A stretch of 64,000 bases of DNA, from assembly GCA_963715825.1 (NCBI GenBank), contig CAVQSI010000007.1, positions 62,001 through 126,000 of the forward strand, read 5' to 3'. The notes beneath the pieces are model-generated. The model saw only the letters and a list, made by a program, of their open reading frames with translations. It did no database searches and was not told where the DNA came from. The stretch comes from Sva-07 sp963715825 (lineage in GTDB: Bacteria > Actinomycetota > Acidimicrobiia > Acidimicrobiales > Ilumatobacteraceae). Of this stretch, positions 26,796 through 35,824 are shown piece by piece (position 1 is the stretch's first letter; each line of letters starts with the position of its first letter). A program made the position numbers and the translations under genes.

Positions 26796-27544
26796 GCGAC
26801 CAGCTCGGGCAGGATCTCGCCGATCTGGCCGACGAGGAGCCAGTCGGCGTAGCGGTCCATCGCCGTCTCGTCGCCGTTGACGATGATCACCCGGGCACCG
26901 GCGGCCTTGGCCCGAGGGACGCAGTTGGCGGCGGGGAACACGCTGAGCGTCGAGCCGACGGCGAGCATCACGTCGCAGTCGTCGCTGACCCGCATCGCCC
27001 GGTCGATCACCTCGGGCACGAGCGACTGGCCGAAGCTGATCGTGTCGCTCTTGAGGATGCCGCCGCATTCGAGGCACGCCGGGTCGGCGTCACCGGCGCG
27101 GACCCGTTCGAGCGCCTGGTCCATCGGGCGGCGGTCCTCGCAGTCCCAGCAGCGGGTGAACCACACCGTGCCGTGGACCTCGATCACCTTGTCGGGATCG
27201 TTGCCGGCCTTCTGGTGCAGGCCGTCGATGTTCTGGGTGACGAGGCCGTGGAGCTGACCGCGCCGCTCCAGCTCGACGATCGCGGCGTGACCCCGGTTGG
27301 GCTCGGCGGTCCACGCCGGGGTGGTCAGCCGGTTCTGCCATGCCGCCTGGCGGACCTCGGGGTCGCCGAGATAGAAGCGGATGTCCGCTGCCTTCTCCGC
27401 CGCCGGGTTCTTCGTCCACAACCCGTTGGGGCCGCGGAAGTCGGGAATGCCGGAGTCGGTGGAGATACCGGCGCCGGTGAGAACGACCACGCGCTCGGCA
27501 CCGGCGACCACTTCGCGGGCAGCGGGAAGCAGGTCGATCGACAC
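26792..27544 (-). CDS. Sir2-family NAD-dependent protein deacylase
   Basis: The 250-residue sirtuin has every core motif: VVLTGAGISTDSGIPDFRG for NAD binding, VTQNIDGLHQKAG, the catalytic histidine in EVHGTVWFTRC, four zinc cysteines (CWDC and CLECGG), and the C-terminal VGSTLSVFPAAN. Sirtuins remove acetyl or other acyl groups from lysines, often on acyl-CoA synthetases. GTG at 27544 fits the conserved start. A small lipoprotein gene is coupled downstream, an unusual partner. Confidence 0.94.
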   Translation of the reverse strand: MSIDLLPAAREVVAGAERVVVLTGAGISTDSGIPDFRGPNGLWTKNPAAEKAADIRFYLGDPEVRQAAWQNRLTTPAWTAEPNRGHAAIVELERRGQLHGLVTQNIDGLHQKAGNDPDKVIEVHGTVWFTRCWDCEDRRPMDQALERVRAGDADPACLECGGILKSDTISFGQSLVPEVIDRAMRVSDDCDVMLAVGSTLSVFPAANCVPRAKAAGARVIIVNGDETAMDRYADWLLVGQIGEILPELVA

Positions 27545-27632
27545 GTCCGACAGCGTGGTGCGGACACGGGCGCTTCGCCAACTCGCGCCGGTAGCATCAG
27601 GTCAACCAACACTCCAGAAAGGGTCATTTCAA

Positions 27633-27884
27633 ATGGGTCTGTTCGATGCGATCAAGGGGTTGCTCGGTGGCGATGGTCTGCAGGGCGTCCTGGAATCGAC
27701 GGGTCTGAGCGAACACGTGGACGGCTTGCTGGGCGAGGGCAGTGCGCTCGCCGAGAACTTCGGCGTCGACCTCGGTCAGATGACCGAGACCATCGGCCTC
27801 GACGGCATCGCCGAGTCGCTGCCCGGCGGCCTCGGCGACGTCGCCGGCGACGCGCTCGGCGGGCTCACCGACGTCGCGCCCTGA
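27633..27884 (+). CDS. Small Gly/Leu-rich protein, 83 residues, unknown
   Basis: The protein (MGLFDAIKGLLGGDGLQGVL and onward) is rich in Gly, Leu and Asp with no charged clusters, cysteine or long membrane helix. Its amphipathic pattern resembles small actinobacterial proteins of unknown role that sit at membranes. It has a purine-rich ribosome binding site (AGAAAGG) and a TAGCAT element at 27592-27597. A perfect palindrome overlaps its stop codon and acts as a likely terminator. Confidence 0.65.
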   Translation: MGLFDAIKGLLGGDGLQGVLESTGLSEHVDGLLGEGSALAENFGVDLGQMTETIGLDGIAESLPGGLGDVAGDALGGLTDVAP

Positions 27885-27913
27885 CCCGCACCGCCCGGGC
27901 GGTGCGGGTCAGG
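27880..27913. terminator. Perfect 34-base palindrome between convergent genes
   Basis: CCTGACCCGCACCGCCC is followed directly by its exact reverse complement. The palindrome includes the stop codons of both converging genes (TGA at 27882-27884 and TCA at 27909-27911). In RNA from either strand it can fold into a very GC-rich hairpin, so it is probably a bidirectional terminator, although no T-run follows. Confidence 0.7.
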
Positions 27914-29237
27914 TGAGGGCGGCGAGGGCGGCGGAGAAGACCTCGGTGTGGCGGTCGACGTCGGCGTCGGTGTGCGCCGGCGACAGCAGGGCCATGTTGT
28001 GGAACGGCGTCATCAGGATCCCCCGGTTGAGCGCCCACAGGTGCATGAACGCATCGAGCCCTTCGTCGACCGCTGCGGCCGCGTCGGCGCCGTTGACCGG
28101 CAGCGGGCAGAACCAGTACTCGGCGCGGCACCCGAGCTGCTGCACCGACCACGCCAACCCGTGCTGCTCGATCGCCCCGGCGACGCCCTCGGTCCAGCGC
28201 GCCGCAAGCGGGATCATGCGCTCGTAGTCCGCGTCGAGCAGCGTCGTCGACAGCGTGGCCCGGATCGCCGCCGTGGCCATGGCACTACCGGCGAGCGTGC
28301 CACCCACTCCCCCGACGTCCGCATCGTGGCCGTGCAACACCGGATCGAGCCCAGCCGCGATCTCGTCGGTGACGCCATAGGTCGCCACGGGGAACCCGCC
28401 GCCGATCGGCTTGCCGATCACCACGATGTCGGGATCGAGCCCCCAGGCCAGCGTGCATCCGCCGGGCCCTGCCGAGATCGTGTGGGTTTCGTCGATGATC
28501 AACAGCACATCGTGGCGCCGGGTGATCTCACGTACCGCCTCGTGATAGCCCGGCTGCGGCAGCACGATGCCGATGTTGGTCAGCGCCGGCTCCAACAGCA
28601 GCGCGGCCACGTCGCCGTGCGCGAGCGCCGCGTCGAGCGCGTCGAGGTCGTTGAACGGCACGACTCGCGTCGTCAGCGCCGGGTCGACCTGCGGGCCGAC
28701 GGCGCCGGGCCGACTGATCACACGGCCGTCGGCGTCGAGGATCGCCAGCGTCTCGTCGACCGTGCCGTGGTAGCACCAGTCCATCACGGCGATCTTCGGA
28801 CGCTTCGTGAGGTGGCGGGCGAAGCGCAACACGAACCGGTTGGCATCGGTCGCCGAGGTGGTCAACTGCCACTTGGCCATGCCGAAGCGGCGGTGGAGTT
28901 CGTCGGCGACCCAGGCGGCGTCCTCGCTCGGCAGCATCACGGTCGACCGGTCGACAGCGGCCGCCAATCCGCCGCGCCCGTGGCCGGTCATGGCGCCGGT
29001 GTCACCGAGGCAGAAGTCCACGTACTCGATGCCGTCGACGTCGACGAAGCGGGCGCCGTCGGCTGCGGCGACGTGGACGGGGAACGCCCCCGGCCACCGG
29101 GTCATCCACGGCATCGGCACGCCGGCCAGCAGGTGCTGGCGCCCGGCCACGGACAGCTCGGCGGAACGCGGGTGCAGCTCGACGAAGCGCTCCTCTTCGG
29201 CGGACATCAGCTCGGCAAGGGCGCTCCGATCGATCAC
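27909..29237 (-). CDS. Class III PLP aminotransferase, glutamate-1-semialdehyde aminomutase-like
   Basis: A 442-residue PLP enzyme. The PLP-binding lysine lies in VVIGKPIGGGFPVATYG, the aspartate in LLIIDETHTISAGPGG, and the cofactor phosphate region in TSATDANRFVLRFAR. The CYHGTVDETL and TGHGRGG segments resemble HemL-like aminomutases and related transaminases. It is unlikely to be the haem-pathway HemL itself, since several HemL loops differ. GTG at 29237 is preceded at 8 bases by TACCGT. It diverges from prfC with overlapping promoter elements. Confidence 0.85.
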   Translation of the reverse strand: MIDRSALAELMSAEEERFVELHPRSAELSVAGRQHLLAGVPMPWMTRWPGAFPVHVAAADGARFVDVDGIEYVDFCLGDTGAMTGHGRGGLAAAVDRSTVMLPSEDAAWVADELHRRFGMAKWQLTTSATDANRFVLRFARHLTKRPKIAVMDWCYHGTVDETLAILDADGRVISRPGAVGPQVDPALTTRVVPFNDLDALDAALAHGDVAALLLEPALTNIGIVLPQPGYHEAVREITRRHDVLLIIDETHTISAGPGGCTLAWGLDPDIVVIGKPIGGGFPVATYGVTDEIAAGLDPVLHGHDADVGGVGGTLAGSAMATAAIRATLSTTLLDADYERMIPLAARWTEGVAGAIEQHGLAWSVQQLGCRAEYWFCPLPVNGADAAAAVDEGLDAFMHLWALNRGILMTPFHNMALLSPAHTDADVDRHTEVFSAALAALT

Positions 29238-29245
29238 AGGCCACG

Positions 29246-29255
29246 ACGGTAGCCT
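29246..29255. promoter_or_regulatory. Overlapping divergent promoters of the aminotransferase and prfC
   Basis: The minus-strand TACCGT (29251-29246) lies 8 bases before the aminotransferase GTG, and the plus-strand TAGCCT (29250-29255) lies 7 bases before the prfC ATG. The hexamers overlap by two base pairs in a 25-base intergenic gap, so the two transcripts should begin at or next to their start codons and compete for polymerase. Confidence 0.45.
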
Positions 29256-29262
29256 CGAACCC

Positions 29263-30843
29263 ATGTCCGCACAGGTGCTGAGCGAAGCCGCGCGTCGTCG
29301 CACGTTCGCGATCATCAGCCACCCCGACGCGGGCAAGACCACCCTCACCGAGAAGTTCCTGCTGTACGCCGGTGCCATCACCTCCGGCGGTGCGGTCAAG
29401 GCGCACGAGGGCCGCCGTGCCGCCACGTCGGACTGGATGGACATGGAGCAGAAACGCGGGATCTCGATCTCGTCGACCGCACTGAACTTCCCGTACCGCG
29501 ACCACGAGCTCAACCTCCTCGACACGCCAGGCCACCGTGACTTCTCCGAGGACACCTACCGGGTCCTCGCCGCTGTCGACGCCGTGGTGATGGTGCTCGA
29601 CTCGGCCAAGGGCATCGAGCCGCAGACGCTCAAGCTGTTCGAGGTGTGTCGGTCACGCAACCTGCCGGTGATCACGTTCCTCAACAAGCTCGACCGTCCC
29701 GGCATGGAACCGCTGGAACTGCTCGATCAGATCGAAGCCCAGATCGGGCTCCGGCCGACACCGGCAACCTGGCCGGTCGGGTCGTTCGGCGATCTGCGTG
29801 GCGTCATCGATCGTCGTACCGACGTCTTCACGCGGTTCACCCGCACCGCCCGCGGTAGTCAGATCGCACCGGAAGAGGACGTCCCCGCCGAGCGAGCTGC
29901 TGCTGAAGAGGGCAAGGAGTGGACCAAGAGCACCGAGGAGACCGACCTGCTCAGCGCCATGGAGGCCGACGTCGACATGCCGTCGTTCCTCGCCGGCGAG
30001 TCGACGCCGGTGTTCGCCGGCTCGGCGCTCACCAACTTCGGGGTGCGCCACCTCCTCGACGCCATCGTCGACCTGGCGCCGGCCCCGTCGCCGCGCCTCG
30101 ACGTCGACGACAAGCCCCGCCACCTCGACGAGCCGTGCTCGGCGTTCGTGTTCAAGGTGCAGGCCAACATGGACCGCAACCACCGTGACCGCATCGCGTT
30201 CGCCCGCATCTGTTCGGGCAGGTTCGACCGCGGCATGGTGATGACCTGCGAGCGCACCGGCAAGCCGTTCGCCACGAAGTACGCATCCACCGTCTTCGGC
30301 GCCGAGCGCACCACCGTCGACGAAGCGTTCCCGGGTGACGTGGTCGGACTGGTCAACGCCACTGGGCTGAACCTCGGCGACACGCTGTACGACGAGACCG
30401 GACCGACGGTCAAGTTCCCGCCGATCCCGGCGTTCGCCCCCGAAGTGTTCGCCACGGCCCGGCCGATCGACACCGGCAAGACCAAGCAGTTCCGCAAGGG
30501 CCTCGACCAGCTCAACGAAGAGGGCGTCGTCCAGGTGCTCAAGGATCCGGATTGGGGCGACGCCTCGCCGGTCCTCGCCGCCGTCGGCCAGCTGCAGTTC
30601 GACGTGTTCGCCAACCGCCTCGACATCGAGTTCAACGCGCCGATCGAGATCCTGTCGGCTCCGTACCAGGCGATCCGGCTGACCGACAAGGCGTCGGCTG
30701 ATGCGCTGCGCGACAAGCCGGGGGTGCGCATCCTCGCCCGGCTCGACGGTCACCTGGTGGCGCTGTTCGAGAACAAGTACGCGCTCGCCCGCATCGAGCA
30801 GAACGAGCCCGAGCTCACCCTCGACCACATCATCGCCGGCTGA
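29263..30843 (+). CDS. prfC: Peptide chain release factor 3
   Basis: The 526-residue GTPase recycles RF1/RF2 from the ribosome after termination. It has the RF3 G domain (ISHPDAGKTTLTEKFLLYAG, DWMDMEQKRGISISS, DTPGHRDFSEDTYR, NKLDRPGMEP), the beta-barrel domain 2 (AFVFKVQANMDRNHRDRIAF) and the C-terminal domain (AAVGQLQFDVFANRLDIEF). ATG at 29263 is the family start and follows TAGCCT by 7 bases. Confidence 0.96.
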   Translation: MSAQVLSEAARRRTFAIISHPDAGKTTLTEKFLLYAGAITSGGAVKAHEGRRAATSDWMDMEQKRGISISSTALNFPYRDHELNLLDTPGHRDFSEDTYRVLAAVDAVVMVLDSAKGIEPQTLKLFEVCRSRNLPVITFLNKLDRPGMEPLELLDQIEAQIGLRPTPATWPVGSFGDLRGVIDRRTDVFTRFTRTARGSQIAPEEDVPAERAAAEEGKEWTKSTEETDLLSAMEADVDMPSFLAGESTPVFAGSALTNFGVRHLLDAIVDLAPAPSPRLDVDDKPRHLDEPCSAFVFKVQANMDRNHRDRIAFARICSGRFDRGMVMTCERTGKPFATKYASTVFGAERTTVDEAFPGDVVGLVNATGLNLGDTLYDETGPTVKFPPIPAFAPEVFATARPIDTGKTKQFRKGLDQLNEEGVVQVLKDPDWGDASPVLAAVGQLQFDVFANRLDIEFNAPIEILSAPYQAIRLTDKASADALRDKPGVRILARLDGHLVALFENKYALARIEQNEPELTLDHIIAG

Positions 30844-30846
30844 CGT

Positions 30847-30871
30847 CCACGATGTGTCCGGCACATCGTGG
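30847..30871. terminator. Hairpin just after prfC
   Basis: CCACGATGTG (30847-30856), the loop TCCGG, and CACATCGTGG (30862-30871) form a perfect 10-bp stem starting a few bases after the prfC stop. No T-run follows, so termination efficiency is uncertain, but the position fits. Confidence 0.55.
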
Positions 30872-30912
30872 AGGTCCACGGCGACCCGCGCTCATCTCGC
30901 TACCGTCGGGGT

Positions 30913-31719
30913 ATGCAACGACGACCGGGCCGACTCCGAACGATCTGTGCTGCAGCGGTGATCGTGTTCGCGCTCGGTGCCTGCGGCAGCGACGGCCCCG
31001 CAGCCAACCTGGCCTCGAGCAGCGCCGACGCCGCCACCGACGAGGGTGCCGCTCCGGCGCCGACCGAAGCCCCCGTCGACCCCGCAGCTCCCGTCGAACC
31101 CGAAGCACCGGCAGAGCCCGAAGCGCCCGTCGAGCCCGAGGCTCCGGCACCCACCACACCCATCGCTGAACCGATCGCACCGACGCCGACCACCCCGGAA
31201 TCCGAGACGTCCGATGGCGGAAACGACTGGTTGCTCCCGGTGCTCGTCATCGGCGGCCTTCTGCTGATCGCTGTGGCGATCGGCGGTGCACTCTCTCGAT
31301 CGAAGCAGCCGAAGCAGCCCGCACCAGCGGCGCAGCCGACACCCCAGCAACGCCACGCGGAACCGTCAGCGCAGGCGAGCCTGCTCAGCACGACGCAGTG
31401 GATCGCCGATCAGCTCACCCTGGAACTGCTGGCGGCGCCGCCCGCTGCGGCACTGCAGCGCTGGGGGCTCGAGCGCAGCCGGCTCGACAACGTCGCGATC
31501 GGAGCGCAGCAGCAGTACCTCGACGCACAGGACCCCAACTGGCAGCCGCTCTCGCAGACGATGTCCACGCTCGCAGCAGCGATCGACACGAGCTTGACGC
31601 TGCGGGCGCAGGACCCGCCGAACGCACAACTGATCAGCGACTCGATCGATGTCGTCAGCGGGCACCGCGCTCGCCTTCACCAGCTCGTCGCCGTGCTGCT
31701 TCCGACAACCGCGACCTGA
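30913..31719 (+). CDS. Proline-rich lipoprotein-like membrane protein, 268 residues
   Basis: The N-terminus (AVIVFALGACGSDG) is a lipoprotein signal with lipobox cysteine. A low-complexity stretch of repeated PVEPEAP/AEPEAP units follows at about residues 50-80, then a second hydrophobic helix (LLPVLVIGGLLLIAVAIGGAL) and a helical C-terminal domain of about 120 residues. A lipid anchor followed by a transmembrane helix is unusual; the helix would return the C-terminal domain to the cytoplasm. TACCGT ends 6 bases before the ATG. I cannot assign a function. It converges with the DUF2207 gene. Confidence 0.7.
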   Translation: MQRRPGRLRTICAAAVIVFALGACGSDGPAANLASSSADAATDEGAAPAPTEAPVDPAAPVEPEAPAEPEAPVEPEAPAPTTPIAEPIAPTPTTPESETSDGGNDWLLPVLVIGGLLLIAVAIGGALSRSKQPKQPAPAAQPTPQQRHAEPSAQASLLSTTQWIADQLTLELLAAPPAAALQRWGLERSRLDNVAIGAQQQYLDAQDPNWQPLSQTMSTLAAAIDTSLTLRAQDPPNAQLISDSIDVVSGHRARLHQLVAVLLPTTAT

Positions 31720-31723
31720 GCCG

Positions 31724-33517
31724 TCACCACGACCCGGAGCTCCCGCCGCCGCCACCACCACCGAGGCCGCCACCGCCACCGCCGCCACCGGAGCTCGACG
31801 GAGCGGTGTGCGACGACGAGAACGCAGAGCCGGCCGAGTACAGCAGCAGCGGTCCGCTCAACGCCACCTCGGGGTCGGGGATGGCGGACGACTTGACGGC
31901 GTCCGACCACGCTTGGGCGGCACCGAGCGCCACGGCCCAGGCGCTGTACTCACGCACGAGGCCCTGCTCCCACGCCCACTCGACGTGGCGTCCCTCGCTC
32001 GCGGCGAGGAACCGTCGGAACGACTCCGAGCGCAACGCGAGGGCCGATCCGGTGACGGTGCGCGACGCGAACATCGACCGGTACGCCACCGTCGCCGCCA
32101 GCAACGGAACGAACAACCCGGCGATCACCGCCATCCACGGCGACGCCAGCACCTGCCAGAACATCTCGGTGGTCGCCAGCGCCACGACCGTGAGCACCAG
32201 CGTCGCCACGATCAGCAGTGCACCCACCACGAGAACCAGCTTCGCCGGCGCCGTGACCGAGCCGCCCGGCCCGCCTCGCGACCACCATCCGGAGCTCGCG
32301 GCGAACGCCTCCTGTTCGGAGCGGATCGCCGCCCACGTCGCGGTGAAGTCCTTGTCGTAGCTCCCGAGTTCGATGACGTCGCCCTGCGCGAACAAACGCG
32401 CCAGATGGCCGAGGTCGACCGCGTTCAGCCGCGAGGTGTCCGTGCCTCTCGCGAGCCGCACGATCCCGTCGTCGTCGGTTGCATCGATGGCCCCGTCGGC
32501 GATCATCTCGGAGAACCAGGCCGCCACCGAGTCGTCGTCGACCTCTTCGCGCAGCACCACCGCTGCCTGCCACGGCTCGAGCCCGCGTGGCGGCGCGAAC
32601 TCGATCGTCGCCATCTCCGCGAGACGCGAGTCGGGAACCCGGTAGGTGGCCACGTCGAGGCGACGCGAACCGTCGCCGGGAACGGGCAGCTCGCCGAACG
32701 CCGCCTCGGCAGCGCCGCCACTGCGCACGGTGTTGCTGCCGCTGGAGCGCCCGACGACGTACACCAGCGCCGCTGCGGCGAGGCCCAGTGGGATCATCAG
32801 GAAGCCGAGTGGACGGAACCCGTACGGGATCGGATCGGGCGGATCGGGGATGGTCGGCAACGCCGGTGTGGTCAGCGACTCGATCGCGCCGCTGACGGTG
32901 ATCCCCTCGCCCGGCAGCAGCGGCTCGAAGACGGCAACAAGGTTGTCGGACGCACCGCGGCTGAACTCGCAGTCGTCGACGGACGCGTCCGTCCCGGTGA
33001 TGCACTGCAGCGAGTCGAACTCGAAACCGGCCAGGACCACCTCGAAACGTTGCGTCTCGAAGGTCTCGACGGTGCCGATGATGTCGAGGTCGAGCCGGCC
33101 GTTCGTCACGGCGGCGTCGGGGAGTCGGTACTCGAGGACGTAGCGGTGCCGATCGGTGAAGGTGACGTCCGGGTCGCCGAGGCGGATCCTGGTGTCACCA
33201 CCGATCTGGACGATGTCGATCTCGGCGTTGGCGTCCGGCGACGACGCGGTGACATCGGTCGGGATGCCGAAGTCGTTGGGGATGATCCGCTGGTACCCGC
33301 GGCGTTCGTTCAGACCGAAGTCGATGTCGACGACCTCACGGACCCGGACGCCGTCGTCGCCGTCGGGCCACACCGTCACCTGCTTGGCGTCGAAGTGCTC
33401 GGGCCGGATCAGCGATTCGTCGCCGGCGCCGATCACTCCGAAGCCAACGAGGACCGTCGTCAACGCGATCGAGGCGCCGACCAGGAGGTGGTGACGGAGG
33501 GTCACGGTGCGCAGCAT
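31724..33517 (-). CDS. DUF2207-type membrane protein with Gly-rich tail
   Basis: The 597-residue protein has one N-terminal helix, an extracytoplasmic beta-rich domain (residues about 40-230, with FGLNERRGYQRIIPNDFG and YVLEYRLPDAAV), a helix at about 260, a cytoplasmic region (LEPWQAAVVLREEVDDDSV), two further helices, and a C-terminal tail that is almost only Gly and Ser. This is the DUF2207 architecture found in many actinobacteria; its function is unknown. CAGACT ends 6 bases before the ATG at 33517. Confidence 0.82.
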   Translation of the reverse strand: MLRTVTLRHHLLVGASIALTTVLVGFGVIGAGDESLIRPEHFDAKQVTVWPDGDDGVRVREVVDIDFGLNERRGYQRIIPNDFGIPTDVTASSPDANAEIDIVQIGGDTRIRLGDPDVTFTDRHRYVLEYRLPDAAVTNGRLDLDIIGTVETFETQRFEVVLAGFEFDSLQCITGTDASVDDCEFSRGASDNLVAVFEPLLPGEGITVSGAIESLTTPALPTIPDPPDPIPYGFRPLGFLMIPLGLAAAALVYVVGRSSGSNTVRSGGAAEAAFGELPVPGDGSRRLDVATYRVPDSRLAEMATIEFAPPRGLEPWQAAVVLREEVDDDSVAAWFSEMIADGAIDATDDDGIVRLARGTDTSRLNAVDLGHLARLFAQGDVIELGSYDKDFTATWAAIRSEQEAFAASSGWWSRGGPGGSVTAPAKLVLVVGALLIVATLVLTVVALATTEMFWQVLASPWMAVIAGLFVPLLAATVAYRSMFASRTVTGSALALRSESFRRFLAASEGRHVEWAWEQGLVREYSAWAVALGAAQAWSDAVKSSAIPDPEVALSGPLLLYSAGSAFSSSHTAPSSSGGGGGGGGLGGGGGGGSSGSW

Positions 33518-33620
33518 CGCGTCAGTCTGGTTCCTTTCCGGCCGCGCCGGCGCCCACTGTCCGGTCACCGACTCCTCCCGCAGCAGCGCTCATCTGCAGT
33601 TCCCACCAGGGGAGGCCCAC

Positions 33621-34220
33621 ATGTCCGACATTCCCATCCCGTCGATGCTCGCCGCGACGATCACGGTTCGACCCTGGGTCGACCCGGTCGTCGACGACGA
33701 CGGGTTCGATCCCCGCTCGCGTTACGTCGAGGTCTTCTGGCTCGGCGTGCTCGGCCCGACGGCGACGTGGCTGCTGCGGCGGCTGGTCGCCGGGCTCGAA
33801 CGATCGCCCGACGGCTACGACCTCGACCTGCACGCCACCGCCCAGGCGATGGGGCTCAGCTACACCAGCGGTCGGACGTCACCGTTCAGCAAGGCCCTGC
33901 AGCGATGCGTGATGTTCGGCCTCGCACACCCGATCGACGGTGGGCTCGCGGTCCGTCGGCGTGTCCCGCCGATCAGCTTCCGTCACCTCCGACGGATGCC
34001 CGAGTCCGTCCAGGCCGCCCACGCCGACTGGCTCGGCACCTCGATCGGTGCCGACGAACTGACCAGGGCGCATCGTCTCGCCACGACGATGCTCGACCTC
34101 GGCGACGATCCGTCGGAGATCGAGCATCATCTGGTGGCACTCGGCGTCGCCGACGCCGTGGCGTCAGAGGCCGCCGACAACGCGGCGCGTCTCGGCGACG
34201 GCCTCAGACCGGCGGGGTGA
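33621..34220 (+). CDS. Conserved-looking protein of unknown function, 199 residues
   Basis: I do not recognise a named family. The sequence is soluble, with WRLVAGLERS-like helical patterns (WLLRRLVAGLERSPDGYDLD), a region resembling a winged helix (AQAMGLSYTSGRTSPFSKAL then RCVMFGLAHPIDGGLAVRRRVPPIS) and a C-terminal helical part that ends in alternating Ala and acidic residues. A strong ribosome binding site (GGGGAGG) precedes the ATG. It is divergent from the DUF2207 gene and its tail overlaps pepA by 17 bases. Confidence 0.7.
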   Translation: MSDIPIPSMLAATITVRPWVDPVVDDDGFDPRSRYVEVFWLGVLGPTATWLLRRLVAGLERSPDGYDLDLHATAQAMGLSYTSGRTSPFSKALQRCVMFGLAHPIDGGLAVRRRVPPISFRHLRRMPESVQAAHADWLGTSIGADELTRAHRLATTMLDLGDDPSEIEHHLVALGVADAVASEAADNAARLGDGLRPAG

Positions 34221-35682
34221 AGTTCGACGCCAGGTCGATGAGCACGCGGGTGCCGAAGCCCGTGGCTCCCTTGGCGTAGATGCCGTCGTCGCCGTCGACC
34301 ATCATCGGCCCGGCGATGTCGAGATGCGCCCACGGGACGTCGCCGACGAACTCGCTGAGGAAGATCGACGCCGTGATCGCGCCGCCGTACGGGCCACCGA
34401 TGTTCTTCATGTCGGCCACGACGGAGTCGAGCAGCTTGCGGTACCGCTTCTCCGACAGTGGCAGCTGCCAGAGCGGCTCGTCGGTCTCGTCGGAGCATGC
34501 GAGGAGCTGATCGACCAGCGACTGGCTGGTGCCCAGCACCGGAGCGATCTGCGGGCCGAGCGCAGCCATCGCCGCACCGGTGAGTGTGGCGATGTCGACG
34601 ATCGCGTCGGGCGCCTCCTCGACCGCGAGCGACAGGCCGTCGGCCAGCACGAGGCGACCCTCGGCGTCGGTGTTGTGGATCTCGACGGTCTTGCCGTTGC
34701 GCATCGTCAACACGTCACCGAGCTTCAGCGCGCTGCCCGACGGCATGTTGTCGGTGCACATCAGCCAGGCGGTCACCTTGGTCTTGACCTTCAGGTCCTC
34801 GAGGGCACTCATCGTTGCGAGCACCGCGGCAGCTCCCGACATGTCCATCTTCATGTTCTGGTGGAAGACGTCGTGACCCTTGAGCGAGATGCCGCCGGAG
34901 TCGTACATGATCCCCTTGCCGACGAGGGCGAGGTGGCCGGTCGGATTCTTCGGCGACCAGGTGAGCTTCACCATCCGGGGCGGCTCGGTCGAGCCACGGT
35001 TGACCCCGAGGAGGCCGCCGCAGCCCAGCTGCGCGAGCTGGTCCTTGTTGAACACTTCGACCTGCAACCCGGCCGCCGCCCCGACCTCGACTGCCTTGTC
35101 TGCGAGGTCCTTGGCGTTCAGATACGTGGGCGGCGTGTTGGCGAGTTCGCGGGCGAACGCCGCGGCCGTGGCAACGACCTTGCCGCGCTCGGCGCCGCGG
35201 GCGACCTCCTTCGATCGTTTGTCGCCGGCGACCAGCGTGAGGCTCTCGAGGCGCGCCGCGTTCTTCGGATCGTTCTTGAGCCCGGTGTACCGGTACGAGG
35301 CCAGCAACACGCCTTCGGTCACCGCCTGGGCAGCAGCCCGCGCGTCGATGCCATCGGTATCGGCCAGGTTGGTCGCGAGCTGCGCATGCTTCGGGACGGC
35401 CCGGGCGAATGCGGCGGCGGCCGCCCGGAGACCGGACGCATCGATCGTTCCGGGCTCGCCGACACCCACCGCAACGGCCACGCCGTCGCTGGTCGGCACC
35501 GCCAGGATCTGGCCGGGCTTGGCCTCGAAGCCGTTCGCTTCGAGCGCCGAGCGGCTCAACCCCAACTGTCGGGGCACCGCTCCTTTCGTACCGACCGCCC
35601 AGCCCACGGCGGTCGCCGTCTTCGGAGCAGAGCGAGCCGTCGAGACGACGACGGCGGACACGGTTGCACTGGCATCAGTCAT
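34204..35682 (-). CDS. pepA: Leucyl aminopeptidase, M17 family
   Basis: The 492-residue cytosolic aminopeptidase has the M17 catalytic domain with two-metal ligands in LVGKGIMYDSGGISLKG, the active-site lysine in QNMKMDMSGAAAVL, and the signature NTDAEGRL. The N-terminal domain is the usual alpha/beta regulatory part. It trims N-terminal residues and recycles peptides. ATG at 35682 is chosen over the upstream ATG because a CAGACT hexamer ends 7 bases before it. The stop region overlaps a convergent gene. Confidence 0.94.
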   Translation of the reverse strand: MTDASATVSAVVVSTARSAPKTATAVGWAVGTKGAVPRQLGLSRSALEANGFEAKPGQILAVPTSDGVAVAVGVGEPGTIDASGLRAAAAAFARAVPKHAQLATNLADTDGIDARAAAQAVTEGVLLASYRYTGLKNDPKNAARLESLTLVAGDKRSKEVARGAERGKVVATAAAFARELANTPPTYLNAKDLADKAVEVGAAAGLQVEVFNKDQLAQLGCGGLLGVNRGSTEPPRMVKLTWSPKNPTGHLALVGKGIMYDSGGISLKGHDVFHQNMKMDMSGAAAVLATMSALEDLKVKTKVTAWLMCTDNMPSGSALKLGDVLTMRNGKTVEIHNTDAEGRLVLADGLSLAVEEAPDAIVDIATLTGAAMAALGPQIAPVLGTSQSLVDQLLACSDETDEPLWQLPLSEKRYRKLLDSVVADMKNIGGPYGGAITASIFLSEFVGDVPWAHLDIAGPMMVDGDDGIYAKGATGFGTRVLIDLASNFTPPV

Positions 35683-35824
35683 GACGCACAGTCTGGCCGA
35701 CATCTGCTCGTCACGTTGCGTTCACGAGCCTCGTTCGACCTGAGCGGCAGCCTCTGTTACGGTCCAACGGACCCGTCGACCGTCAAATTGGCGATCGATG
35801 GTCAACAACTCTGAGGAGGAGTAC

